Source: Phycisphaerae bacterium (GTDB lineage Bacteria; Planctomycetota; Phycisphaerae; Sedimentisphaerales; Anaerobacaceae). Taken from it: 64,000 bases of DNA. The number at the start of each line of letters is the position of its first letter. Within the stretch, counting starts at the first letter, position 1. Made by a program: the position numbers and the translations under genes. Below, piece after piece: positions 16,140 to 25,315 of the stretch. The stretch covers positions 1 to 64,000 of the forward strand of contig JAUXAB010000005.1 in assembly GCA_030615025.1 (NCBI GenBank), written 5' to 3'. A model generated the notes under the pieces. That model saw only the letters and a program-made list of their open reading frames with translations, did no database searches and had not been told where the DNA came from.

Positions 16140-17597
16140 TTAAGCCTGGCTTACCGGTTCTCCTTCTTCAACGATATTAAATCCCATCAGTATGCCAAGG
16201 TTCCTGATATCCTGCATATAGTCGCCATAGAAGACTGCACGGTGCAGCAGTGTCATAACGCCGCCCTTGACTATGCCGGCACCCCAGTCATGGAACATCC
16301 GCTGGACGTCGGCTACCTCGGTCCAATACTGGGTGCGGCAGCCAAGCTCGTCGTAGGTTACCTTGAAGATTTTTCCGGTGGAAATCAGCATTTTGTCGAG
16401 GTCGATTAACTTGGCGCAGGTAACGACCTGTCCGATTCGGTTCTCCACCTCCAATGATACTCCCCTCTCGCTGTCGCTCTGGGTGCGTATTGTAAATGGC
16501 AGGCGTTTGCCATCCGGGCCGTCCATCTTCGTTGCCGAGGTGCAATGGAAATGAATCAGCGCGTTAGTGGCGGTATCGACGACAGGGTCGGTGATAAAGC
16601 CCGGTACCCCAAACGCATAGGCGAACATCAGCATCGTCAGAGTAGAGTCCATGTCACCTTCACAGGCCCCGACGAGTCCGAGGTCGTTGAGCTTGCTGTA
16701 CGTCAGGCATCCTTTAGCCGGTCCGCCCATACAATTTGAACTCGTGGTGGCCTGTGCTCGTTCCTTTATCATGATGTTCTTCATCGCCAGGTACAGCCGA
16801 GCCGAGTTGATAATCTCCTTTCTCGAAGGCTCCACAATCTTCTTGGCCTTGCTAATCCAGTACCGCTGTGCCTCAGCCTCAGCGTCCTTGATATCCACGG
16901 CCTGGTGGGCCTTGATGGTTTCCTCGACTGTGATTGGGACCAGCTCAACACCCAGCTTTTCCTTGACCTGCTCAGCCGAGCACGCCGCCGCCGTTCCCCG
17001 CGGCCCACGCACAACGACGATACGAGACTTCTTTAAATGCGGTCCGACCCGCATCAGCCTGACTATCTTCTCAAGCTCGCCCCAGTCACTTGTGGGCAGG
17101 ACAACGACCTTCTTGCCCGCCTTGCGCCATTGGGGGAAGTACATCCATCCGTGACCACTGAACGGCTGCGAGAACACCGCCGTCTGCAGCCCCACATTGA
17201 TGATATGATCCATCGCCTGCTTCGGTGCGCCCCCTCCGTGGCCTGAAAGATGGAACAGTATTACACCATCTGCATTATTAAGTTTCTTTACCACCTCATC
17301 CACTTTAGCAGGAGGAACCAATTCGCCGCCTACGAACTTGACGTCGCCGAGCTTGCGTTCCAGTTTGTCAAGGTATTTATCGAACTTGTCAATTTCCTCC
17401 TTGGGTCTGGACAGGTAAATCCCGCCTGTCCTGCCAATGTAGACCTTGTGAATTTTCACGGCGGGCATCTTAGGCGGCCATTCGCCACCCTCGCCGGCCA
17501 TTGCGGCCCGGCTGCCCAAATGCCCACTCAGAAACACGGCTCCGGCTCCCGCTGCGCTTGCCCCCAGAAACTCTCTTCGATTTATTGAACCACCCAT
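16140..17597 (-). CDS. Tat-exported L-fucose/arabinose-isomerase-like protein
   Basis: This 485-residue protein opens with a twin-arginine signal (NRREFLGASAAGAGAVFLSG). The mature part resembles the L-fucose/L-arabinose isomerase fold: an N-terminal sugar-isomerase half and a C-terminal half with SNCMGG, ACEGDMDST and late conserved histidines. True sugar isomerases are cytosolic, so an exported homolog is odd. It may have lost catalysis or act on released sugars in the periplasm. The ATG at 17597 has GAGGAG about 8 bases upstream, so it is preferred to one five codons earlier. It is last in a run with two sulfatases, which points to sulfated-fucose polysaccharide use (inference). Confidence 0.65.
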   Translation of the reverse strand: MGGSINRREFLGASAAGAGAVFLSGHLGSRAAMAGEGGEWPPKMPAVKIHKVYIGRTGGIYLSRPKEEIDKFDKYLDKLERKLGDVKFVGGELVPPAKVDEVVKKLNNADGVILFHLSGHGGGAPKQAMDHIINVGLQTAVFSQPFSGHGWMYFPQWRKAGKKVVVLPTSDWGELEKIVRLMRVGPHLKKSRIVVVRGPRGTAAACSAEQVKEKLGVELVPITVEETIKAHQAVDIKDAEAEAQRYWISKAKKIVEPSRKEIINSARLYLAMKNIMIKERAQATTSSNCMGGPAKGCLTYSKLNDLGLVGACEGDMDSTLTMLMFAYAFGVPGFITDPVVDTATNALIHFHCTSATKMDGPDGKRLPFTIRTQSDSERGVSLEVENRIGQVVTCAKLIDLDKMLISTGKIFKVTYDELGCRTQYWTEVADVQRMFHDWGAGIVKGGVMTLLHRAVFYGDYMQDIRNLGILMGFNIVEEGEPVSQA

Positions 17598-17755
17598 AAT
17601 TTGACTCCTCATTAGCTAACATTTTCATAATGACCTTTGCTCAGCTACGCCGCTGAGACGGTCTGTTACCTCTTGTCATTCAGGCCTCTATGGGACTATG
17701 TTACTTACTACCTCAAGAGTAGAACAGCAATTTCCAAAAAAGCTACCTCCAGAAA

Positions 17756-19282
17756 TTAATCTGTATCTCTGTATTTTTTGCGAAGCCGCTCCAATTCAGC
17801 CTTTAGCTGCTTGACGGCGTCGGCGTACGCGGGGTCGTCATAGACGTTTTTCATTTCACGCGGGTCCTTCCGGAGGTCATACAGCTCCCACTCGTCGATG
17901 TCGTGATAAAAGTGTATCAGTTTGTAACGCTGCGTTCGCACACCGTAGTGCCGCTTTACGCTGTGCACAGCGGGATACTCGTAGTAGCGGTAGTACATCG
18001 ATGTGCGCCAGTCCTTTGGCGTCTTGCCCCGCAGCAGACGACGAATGGAGTCACCCTGCATATCGGCCGGCTTTTCAACGCCGGCAAAGTCAAGAAACGT
18101 CGGTCCAAAATCCAGGTTCAGCACGATATCATCATTGACCAAGCCGGCTTTAACCTTCCGCGGGCACCGAACCAGCAGCGGCATCCGCAGCGATTCCTCG
18201 TACATAAACCGCTTGTCGAACCAGCCGTGGTCACCCAGGTAGAAACCCTGGTCGGAAGTGTAGAAGACGATGGTATTCTTAGCCAGGCCCGACTCATCAA
18301 GATAATCCAGAAGCCGGCCAACATTATCATCAACCGAGGCGATGCACCGCAGGTAGTCCTTAATGTATCTTTGATATTTCCAGCGTATCAGGTCCTTGCC
18401 CTGGAGGTTTGCCTTACGGAACACTTCGTTCTTGGGATTGTATGCCGCATCCCACAGCTTTTTCTGCTCAGGATTCAAGTCGCCCGGCGGCACGAGTTTC
18501 AGGTCTCTTTTGTCCATCGTCTTTTCGATGCTCATGTCCTGCTCCTTCGCGGCCCTTCCACGGTTGGAGTAATCATCGAAGAGGTTGTCCGGCTCCGGTA
18601 TGGTGACATCGTCATACATTGTCAGATGTTTTGGCCCCGGCTGCCACCTTCGGTGCGGTGCCTTGTGGTGATAGCAAAGGGCGAACGGCTTGTCATCCTT
18701 ACGCTCTTTGAGCCATTTGAGACAATGGTCGGTAATAATATCCGTAGTGTACCCGGTGTATTTTTTTCGCTGGCCCATCTCTTTCATAGCCGGATTGTAG
18801 TACGTTCCCTGACCGGGCAGGACATTCCAGTAGTCAAAGCCGGTCGGGTCGCTCTTGAGGTGCCACTTGCCAATCATAGCGGTCTCGTAACCGACCTTCT
18901 GAAGCAGCTTGGGGAAGGTCTGCTGGGTTCCGTCAAACCTTTTCCTGTTGTCGATGACGCCGTTGATATGGCTGTATTTACCGGTGAGAATCACGGCCCT
19001 GCAGGGCGCACAAATGCTGTTGGTGCAGAAGCAGTTTTCAAACAGCATCCCTTCTTTGGCCAGGCGGTCGAGGTTCGGGGTCTTGTTTATTTTACTGCCG
19101 TAGCAGCTAAGCGCGTGCGAGGCGTGGTCATCCGTCATGATAAAGATAATGTTCGGCCGTTTTCTTTTCAGCCCCGCTACTTGACCAATACTCGCACAAC
19201 TCGGCAGTATTGATAGTGCCATCCCCGAGGCCGCCACTGTGCCGACCGTTTTCAAAAATTCTCTTCTTGTTTGTCTTTTCAT
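17756..19282 (-). CDS. Exported type I sulfatase
   Basis: This 508-residue arylsulfatase-family enzyme has a Tat-like N-terminus ([16 protein letters not shown]) and a possible lipobox-like ILPSC at residues 25-29. Metal-binding Asp51-Asp52 are in IMTDD. The CxPxR signature is C91-A-P-C-R95, whose cysteine must be converted to formylglycine by a separate maturase. [18 protein letters not shown] supplies the C-terminal metal ligands. It should hydrolyse sulfate esters of polysaccharides in the periplasm or at the surface. The start at 19282 is preferred because GGGAG lies just upstream and the Tat motif follows. It lies 76 bp downstream of the other sulfatase. Confidence 0.9.
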   Translation of the reverse strand: MKRQTRREFLKTVGTVAASGMALSILPSCASIGQVAGLKRKRPNIIFIMTDDHASHALSCYGSKINKTPNLDRLAKEGMLFENCFCTNSICAPCRAVILTGKYSHINGVIDNRKRFDGTQQTFPKLLQKVGYETAMIGKWHLKSDPTGFDYWNVLPGQGTYYNPAMKEMGQRKKYTGYTTDIITDHCLKWLKERKDDKPFALCYHHKAPHRRWQPGPKHLTMYDDVTIPEPDNLFDDYSNRGRAAKEQDMSIEKTMDKRDLKLVPPGDLNPEQKKLWDAAYNPKNEVFRKANLQGKDLIRWKYQRYIKDYLRCIASVDDNVGRLLDYLDESGLAKNTIVFYTSDQGFYLGDHGWFDKRFMYEESLRMPLLVRCPRKVKAGLVNDDIVLNLDFGPTFLDFAGVEKPADMQGDSIRRLLRGKTPKDWRTSMYYRYYEYPAVHSVKRHYGVRTQRYKLIHFYHDIDEWELYDLRKDPREMKNVYDDPAYADAVKQLKAELERLRKKYRDTD

Positions 19283-19358
19283 TTCGTCTCCCTTTCTATC
19301 TTTTAACCCTTTTTGCGTATAGAACAGATTTTTTTGGCACCCAGCATTCAAAACACAT

Positions 19359-20789
19359 TTATCCGGTCTTCCAAAACATCTCTTTCTGGTAATCTTTTCC
19401 CTCCAGGCTGTCCTTGCAAGATTTACGCCACTTCTCGAGCGTTGCCTTCATCATTCGTAAAATCTCCGGCTTTTCTGAGGCCAGGTCCTTTGTCTCGCCG
19501 GGGTCCTCAATCAGGTCAAAGAGCATATACGTTTTGCCCTTGTTCTTACTGTAGATTTTATAACGGTTGTCCGTAAGCGAGATTTGGCTGCCGGATTCAA
19601 AGCCGATGGGCATCGGACGTTTAGTCATTTTGCCCTCAATCAAAGGCAGCAGGCTGACACCGTCAATCGGTTTCGGCTGCCCCTTAATCTTGATACCGAG
19701 CACATCCAGAACCGTTGGGAAATAGTCTGAAGTACAGCACGGAATATCGGTCACCCGCCCGCTTTTTATGCGAGCGGGCCACTCGAGCAGACCCGGAACC
19801 CGGACCCCGCCTTCAAACAAGCTGCGTTTACGTCCACGCAGCGAACCTGTCGAACCGCGGGTCCGGCCTCGCCTGCCATCTTTTCCTTCCGGCCCGTTAT
19901 CACTGCAGAACCATACCATCGTATTATCTGCAACACCCAGCTCTCGCAACTGGTCGCGAAGCCGACCCATCTGCTCATCCAAAGCAGTAACACATCCATA
20001 GTAGTGCTGCTCGTCTTCGCTGTACTGCGAATACATCTTTCTGTATTCCGGCCCCACCACGACCGGCAAATGTGGCGTATGAAACCAGATAACAGCGAGA
20101 AATGGCTTCTTATTTTTTGCAGCCTTCCGGGCAAACGCAATAACCCGGTCCATAATAACCCGGCTGTCGTCACCGTCGAGATTCGTAGCCGCCTTTGTTC
20201 CGTCCTCTTTCCAATAGTATGTTCCATAAGGCCCATTTGTCTCCGGCTTTTTCATCGGATTCCACGTGGGAACCTTTGCCTCAGTAGAAAAGCATATATC
20301 GAATCCGTTCTTCCATGGCGGCGAGTAGTGTTTTGCACATCCTGGTCCGCCGCGGTTAGAGTCCTTTTCCGTTGTGGTAAGCGTCCCCAGGTGCCATTTG
20401 CCGAAATGCCCGGTCGTGTACCCCCGGGTCTTTAGGGCCTCGGCCAGTGTAACTTCCTCCTCAGGCATGTGTCCAACATTTGCAAAGAAGATTCCGTACC
20501 GATATGGATGCCGACCCGTCAGGCAGCTTCCACGAGTCGGCGAGCAAACCGGGGCAGCAGAATAGAAACGCCTGAATCGCAACCCGCTTTCCGCCATCGC
20601 ATTTAGGTTGGGAGTCTTAATTATCGAATTGCCGTTAAATCCCGGGTCGCCCCAGCCCAGGTCATCTGCCATACAGAGGATAACGTTCGGTTTGTCTATA
20701 CCTCTCTTTTTTAAGAAGAAATCCCAGCGCAAAGCCACAGCTACAGCACCGCCCGTAACCGAACCAAGAAAATTTCTTCTACTAATCAT
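19359..20789 (-). CDS. Exported type I sulfatase (arylsulfatase A-like)
   Basis: The 476-residue protein begins with a Tat signal ([18 protein letters not shown]). It carries MADDLGWGD (metal ligands Asp42-Asp43) and the formylglycine motif C82-S-P-T-R86, followed by GRHPYRYG. The FGKWHLG and SDNGPEG phrases fit the arylsulfatase A-like S1 family. This is the first gene of the minus-strand cluster (two sulfatases, then the isomerase-like protein). No formylglycine-generating enzyme is in the window. The start ATG reads directly into the Tat motif. A divergently transcribed permease begins 257 bp away. Confidence 0.92.
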   Translation of the reverse strand: MISRRNFLGSVTGGAVAVALRWDFFLKKRGIDKPNVILCMADDLGWGDPGFNGNSIIKTPNLNAMAESGLRFRRFYSAAPVCSPTRGSCLTGRHPYRYGIFFANVGHMPEEEVTLAEALKTRGYTTGHFGKWHLGTLTTTEKDSNRGGPGCAKHYSPPWKNGFDICFSTEAKVPTWNPMKKPETNGPYGTYYWKEDGTKAATNLDGDDSRVIMDRVIAFARKAAKNKKPFLAVIWFHTPHLPVVVGPEYRKMYSQYSEDEQHYYGCVTALDEQMGRLRDQLRELGVADNTMVWFCSDNGPEGKDGRRGRTRGSTGSLRGRKRSLFEGGVRVPGLLEWPARIKSGRVTDIPCCTSDYFPTVLDVLGIKIKGQPKPIDGVSLLPLIEGKMTKRPMPIGFESGSQISLTDNRYKIYSKNKGKTYMLFDLIEDPGETKDLASEKPEILRMMKATLEKWRKSCKDSLEGKDYQKEMFWKTG

Positions 20790-20911
20790 CTTGCTTACCT
20801 TCCCGGTGAAAAATGCGATTCACCCTCAACACTTTCGGGGTTATACTGTAAGCCGAATCTATGGATTATAATAATAGATGCAGCGGGCTTTGTCCAATCA
20901 ATTGGTATTCC

Positions 20912-20940
20912 TTTTGAAAAGTACAGCATCCTGGTATAAT
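20912..20940 (+). promoter_or_regulatory. Promoter of the permease-EIIA gene
   Basis: A perfect TATAAT (20935-20940) is preceded at 17 bp by TTTTGA (20912-20917), in the divergent gap between the sulfatase cluster and the permease. The transcript would have a leader of about 100 nt. Confidence 0.5.
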
Positions 20941-21046
20941 ACCGAATAAGAGCACAAGAGCAGAAGTAAGTTACCGTTTTATGGTTTTTGCACTATTTAT
21001 TCGAGGCACGAGCAACGAATTATTGCAATAACAGGCAGGTCTTAAG

Positions 21047-22921
21047 ATGGCTCAGCTAAAGAAACAACTGGGTTCGGTTGATGTATTTGCCGTGGCATCC
21101 GGCGCCATGATAAGCTCAGGCCTGTTTATTTTGCCTGCCATAGCTTTCACAAAAGCCGGCCCGGCGGTAATATTATCCTATCTTTTTGCATCGCTTTTGA
21201 TAATCCCCAGTGTCCTCAGCAAGGCCGAATTAGCCACTGCAATGCCGCGGGCGGGCGGAACGTATTTTTTTGTCGAGCGGAGTTTAGGCCCGATTTGGGG
21301 CCTGTTTGGTGGATTCGCAAGCTGGTTTTCATTAGCATTGAAGAGCGCCTTTGCCGTTGTCGGGATGGCTGTGCTTATCGAGGTTGTAGTGCAAATGTTT
21401 TCCCCGGCGCAGCTAAGCCACTGGCATCTCAAAGCAATAGCCGCAATTTGCTGCCTCGGCTTTACGGCGCTGAACATCGTAAGCGTCAAATACACAAGCA
21501 GATTTCAAGTTTGGCTCGTTGTCTCTCTCCTGACGATACTTGCCTTCTTCGTGCTTTTCGGCTCCAGTGCCGTTGAAGCTGTCAGGTATAAAGGTTTTCT
21601 CGACAAAGGTTGGCCGGCAGTACTTGCAACTGCAGGCCTGGTTTTCATAAGTTTCGGCGGCCTGACTAAAGTTGCCAGCATTGCAGAAGAAGTCAAACAT
21701 CCCGGCAAAAATCTGCCGCTTGGGATGATACTGGCCTGGCTTGTCGTAACGCTGTTTTACATTGCTGTAATAACAATCACAGTAGGTGTCGTCGATGGCA
21801 CGGAGCTGGCCGGAAGTTATGTGCCGATATCGTTGGCCGCGTCCAAATTTATGGGCCCGCTTGGATTTGCACTGCTGAGTCTCGCTGCGATAGCTGCCTT
21901 CGTAACCACTGCTAACGGCGGCATATTCGCTGCATCACGCTCTCCTATGGCTATGAGCAGGGACCAGTTACTGCCACCACCTTTAGCTCGCGTTAACAAC
22001 CGCTTCAAAACACCTCACTTCAGCATACTGCTCACAGGCGGGTTTATGGTTATGGCAATTGTCCTTCTTGATATTGAATCACTGGTAAAAACAGCCTCGA
22101 CCCTGAAGATAATTCTTTTTATTCTTACAAACGCCAGTGTCATCATAATGCGTGAGAGCAGAATACAAAGCTATCGACCGAAGTTCAAATCGCCGTTATA
22201 TCCCTATATACATATATTTGCTATCCTCGCTTATAGCGCTTTGATAATAGATATGGGCCGGGTGCCGCTGCTGATTACTGCCGCCTTCATCGCTCTCAGC
22301 GCAGCCTGGTTCATTTTCTATGTCCGGCGCCGAGTCAGCAGGGCCTCAGCCGTTATGCACATCGTAGAACGAGTTACTGCCAGAGAGCTGAAAACCGTAA
22401 CCCTTGAGAATGAACTGCGAGATATTTTGTTGCAGCGCGACGATATAATCGAAGATAGATTCGATGAGCTTATAAGGGAATGTGAAATCCTGGATATCCA
22501 GGGTAAAAGCAGTGCCGAAAAGGTTTTCCGCCAGGCCTCTCAAATACTGGAAAAGAAATTGGACATAAACGAATACGTCCTTTTCGAGAAATTCCTTCAT
22601 CGCGAAGCAGAAGGCGGCACAGTAGTCCAGCCGGGTTTTGCCATACCGCACATAGTTGTCGAAGGCGAAAACAAATTCGATATTCTGCTTGTCCGGGCTG
22701 TTGACGGCATCGATTTCCCGCACGCTGAAGACCCCGTTAAGACAATGTTCATCCTGGCAGGCAGCCAGGACCAGCGTAATTACCATCTTCGCGCCCTGAT
22801 GGCCATAGCCCAGATTGCCCAGGAGAAGGACTTTGAGAAGCGATGGCTCGCCGCCAGGGACACCGCCGCCATACGAAACTTACTCCTTCTATCAACAAGA
22901 AAAAGAGATACAAATGTATAA
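21047..22921 (+). CDS. APC-family amino acid permease fused to a PTS EIIA-like domain
   Basis: The 624-residue protein has two parts. Residues 1-430 form an APC-superfamily permease with about twelve membrane segments (GAMISSGLFILPA in helix 1; GGLTKVASIAEEVKHPGKNLP). After a helical linker, residues about 475-620 match the PTS EIIA type 2 fold. His535 lies in PGFAIPHIVV, the usual phosphorylation site. EIIA domains fused to transporters are thought to regulate transport through phosphorylation by the PTS chain or to serve as sensors. No other PTS gene is in the window. The substrate is probably an amino acid or amine. Confidence 0.85.
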   Translation: MAQLKKQLGSVDVFAVASGAMISSGLFILPAIAFTKAGPAVILSYLFASLLIIPSVLSKAELATAMPRAGGTYFFVERSLGPIWGLFGGFASWFSLALKSAFAVVGMAVLIEVVVQMFSPAQLSHWHLKAIAAICCLGFTALNIVSVKYTSRFQVWLVVSLLTILAFFVLFGSSAVEAVRYKGFLDKGWPAVLATAGLVFISFGGLTKVASIAEEVKHPGKNLPLGMILAWLVVTLFYIAVITITVGVVDGTELAGSYVPISLAASKFMGPLGFALLSLAAIAAFVTTANGGIFAASRSPMAMSRDQLLPPPLARVNNRFKTPHFSILLTGGFMVMAIVLLDIESLVKTASTLKIILFILTNASVIIMRESRIQSYRPKFKSPLYPYIHIFAILAYSALIIDMGRVPLLITAAFIALSAAWFIFYVRRRVSRASAVMHIVERVTARELKTVTLENELRDILLQRDDIIEDRFDELIRECEILDIQGKSSAEKVFRQASQILEKKLDINEYVLFEKFLHREAEGGTVVQPGFAIPHIVVEGENKFDILLVRAVDGIDFPHAEDPVKTMFILAGSQDQRNYHLRALMAIAQIAQEKDFEKRWLAARDTAAIRNLLLLSTRKRDTNV

Positions 22922-22929
22922 GTGCTCCT

Positions 22930-22975
22930 GTCATTGCGAGTCCACCTCTGGCGGAAAGCAATCTCATAGCAGCGC
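22930..22975. repeat. Dispersed repeat (TGTCATTGCGAG...GCAATCTC)
   Basis: Between two convergent genes lies a copy of the common TGTCATTGCGAG motif with a GGCGG insert, followed by AAGCAATCTCATAGC. No gene or clear terminator was recognised here. Confidence 0.45.
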
Positions 22976-23008
22976 CGGGCTCCGGCTGGGGCACCTTCCC
23001 TGTATGTT

Positions 23009-23935
23009 TCACAAAACCTGGCGATCTTCGTCAGGTATTGTTAGCTTTGCTTCAATAAAATCTTTGTGTGTTAATTTGAGGGAGTTTGAAATCCTGCGAA
23101 TTTCCTCAGTTTCGTCGTATGAAGTCTTATTCGATGCGTTCGCAATCTTGAACAGGCACTTTATAAAGTTTCTTCGCTCATCAAGAGTTGTGCACTCAAA
23201 GAAGCCTCGCGAAAGACGGAAGTAATCAAGCCCCTGTAAAGTCCTGTCGCAGCTAATTTGTGTCACGATTTCTGCTTCCTGCTCAGACAAGTGCCATTGC
23301 GTTGAAAGCACATCCTTGATGGTTCGTCTTTCCTGGTCTGAGATATCCGAATCCACCGCCGAAATTCGTGCCAGAAGTCCGGCTGCAAGGCAAAGCTGCC
23401 TGACCTTTTGCTCCGGCAGCTCAATCTTTATTCCCTTCTTTTCACTCTCTGACTTAAGCTGATAATAGACGTTATTTTCAATGTAATCATCAATTTGACT
23501 TTCTCTTTGAGCAGCAGCTTTGTATGTCTCGCCGCGCTCGGTCACAGTTGCTTTTATCATTTTTGAAAGTCTCGCTAACACGCCGATGTTCACACCTGCG
23601 ACGCCTTCTTTGATTTCCTCAAGAACGGCTTGTTCTTCTTCGGTAACGATCCCATCCGCCTGAAACAATTTCTCCAGGGTACCGACCACCAGCTCCTTTT
23701 CTTCTTCAGATTTAATTTTCTCTAAAACCGTCCAGAGCAGCTCTTCTCTTTCTTCTGAGCTGACCGGCGAGTCCATATAAATTTCCAGTTGTGACCACTC
23801 ATCACCGCTAACATCTTCGAGATTAAAGAGCAAATCCTTCAGCGCGTTGATTTCCTCGTTTTGCAATTCGCCATCCGCCCACGCAGCCGCTATCAGCAGC
23901 TTCGCGAGGTCCATAATAAACTTCCTGTCAGGCAT
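23009..23935 (-). CDS. TerB-like (tellurite-resistance TerB domain) protein
   Basis: This 308-residue soluble helical protein has two TerB-type modules: one near residues 5-110 (LAKLLIAAAWADGELQNEE, then LFQADGIVTEEEQAVLEEI) and one near 180-300 (AVDSDISDQERRTIKDVL). The acidic DGE/DSD loops are typical metal-binding positions. The family is linked to tellurite resistance, membrane stress and phage defence, but its biochemical role is unclear. AGGAG lies 6 bases before the ATG. It follows the DUF2339 and DUF3999 genes on the same strand with 31 bp spacing and is probably in their operon. Confidence 0.75.
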   Translation of the reverse strand: MPDRKFIMDLAKLLIAAAWADGELQNEEINALKDLLFNLEDVSGDEWSQLEIYMDSPVSSEEREELLWTVLEKIKSEEEKELVVGTLEKLFQADGIVTEEEQAVLEEIKEGVAGVNIGVLARLSKMIKATVTERGETYKAAAQRESQIDDYIENNVYYQLKSESEKKGIKIELPEQKVRQLCLAAGLLARISAVDSDISDQERRTIKDVLSTQWHLSEQEAEIVTQISCDRTLQGLDYFRLSRGFFECTTLDERRNFIKCLFKIANASNKTSYDETEEIRRISNSLKLTHKDFIEAKLTIPDEDRQVL

Positions 23936-23966
23936 AACCTTCTCCTTCTATGTCCTCCCGCGGTAG

Positions 23967-25301
23967 TTAACTTTGAACCTCTTTGGTCTGAATGGATTTG
24001 AACGATTTCAATATGAATCCGCCCAGCACCACTACCACCGCACCCATGATTATCCACAGCAAGACCTTGTGCTTTTCCGTCCAGGCAAGAGGTTTATCCT
24101 CAGCTTCTCCAAATAGCGGATTGTCGGTAATGACACCGAGCTTAGCTACCTTCGCTTTGACCTGCAACGGCTGATTCAGCCTTTGCTCAAGGTCATACCG
24201 CGGTCTGCTCGCTGATTCGGAACCAATGTAAAGCGTAGCTGCGGTACCATCTTGCGCCGCGAACACTATATTGTGCGCTATCATCTTCGCCGATGCCAAC
24301 TTTACCGTGAGAGGCCTATCGTCGTAATTCCGAATCGTAATCTTCAGATACCTGTAAACACGCCTGCTTGAAGGAACACGCAGAATTAGCTCTTCACGCT
24401 TTTTCCCATCTGCATCGGTATACCTGTAAATCGTATCACTGATTATTCTTTTCCACTTTACCTCGACTTCCCTGAACCGCTGTCTGTTATCTTCGCTGTC
24501 GACCTTGACCTTCCGCGTAGCCGTATCTCTGCCATCGACCGCAACATATCTGTAAAACGCATCATCACCAACATCCAGTTCAATTTCACTGACCGGCAAA
24601 CGACGACAAGCAAGTTCGTAAACGTAGATACTCGAATTGCTCTTCTCGTCTTCGCTGTGCTCCATTTGCAGCATCTGTACAGGCTGGCGCTGGGCAAATT
24701 TCTTTTCGACCTTAAATGCCCTTACTTCGTCTATGACAGGACTTTTCTCTTCCGTCGCCATCGGCTTAACAGTAATCCGCAAATAACGGTAATCATTCAC
24801 CGGCAAATCAATCTGTTCGAAACTCGTGCGATAATCAATCGCAAAAACATAGGCTTGCCTGACCATTGTAAAGAACTCGACATTATCATTGGAACCTTCA
24901 ATCTTGACAGCCCGTCTGAAGTTGTTTCCGGCTGATTTTACTTCTATGGAATTCTTGACTACTTTCCTGCCGAAGTCCAGCGTAACCATCGCCGCCCCGT
25001 CGGAATTTGTTGAGCGGTTTATTATCGCTGGGCTATACTTGAACCTGTCCATAATATCCTTCGGCTTAGCCACCACATACGGAATCTGCTCACCACGAGC
25101 GTCCAGAAGTCGAATGTCCGCCAGGTCGAGTCTCGCTGCGTCGTAAATACCAGGCGTAAGTATCAGTCTGCCGTACTCGCCGGTACCATCCTCAATAGTT
25201 ACCTCAGCCTGATATTTCCACCCCGCCAGGTCAAGCGCAAAAACGCTGCTTACCATCCCGACCAGCACCACAACTATAGCCAAAATCCTTGACTTTGTCA
25301 T
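23967..25301 (-). CDS. DUF3999 family membrane-anchored protein
   Basis: A 444-residue protein with an N-terminal signal peptide (ILAIVVVLVGMVSSVFA), a long beta-rich exported part and a C-terminal membrane helix near residues 412-432 followed by a short cytosolic tail. It matches DUF3999, which commonly sits beside DUF2339, as here. F5/8-like beta-sandwich character (FEQIDLPVNDYRYLRI) suggests ligand or sugar binding, but function is unknown. I chose the ATG at 25301, preceded by GAGG at a good distance. A GTG at 25319 overlapping the DUF2339 stop (GTGA) is an alternative that would be translationally coupled. Confidence 0.75.
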   Translation of the reverse strand: MTKSRILAIVVVLVGMVSSVFALDLAGWKYQAEVTIEDGTGEYGRLILTPGIYDAARLDLADIRLLDARGEQIPYVVAKPKDIMDRFKYSPAIINRSTNSDGAAMVTLDFGRKVVKNSIEVKSAGNNFRRAVKIEGSNDNVEFFTMVRQAYVFAIDYRTSFEQIDLPVNDYRYLRITVKPMATEEKSPVIDEVRAFKVEKKFAQRQPVQMLQMEHSEDEKSNSSIYVYELACRRLPVSEIELDVGDDAFYRYVAVDGRDTATRKVKVDSEDNRQRFREVEVKWKRIISDTIYRYTDADGKKREELILRVPSSRRVYRYLKITIRNYDDRPLTVKLASAKMIAHNIVFAAQDGTAATLYIGSESASRPRYDLEQRLNQPLQVKAKVAKLGVITDNPLFGEAEDKPLAWTEKHKVLLWIIMGAVVVVLGGFILKSFKSIQTKEVQS

Positions 25302-25315
25302 CTTCGACCTCGCAA

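Noticed and set aside
17903-19213. 436-residue open frame antisense to a sulfatase
   Set aside because: Shadow of a well-supported sulfatase with FGly motif on the other strand; low-complexity arginine/valine-rich content and no RBS.
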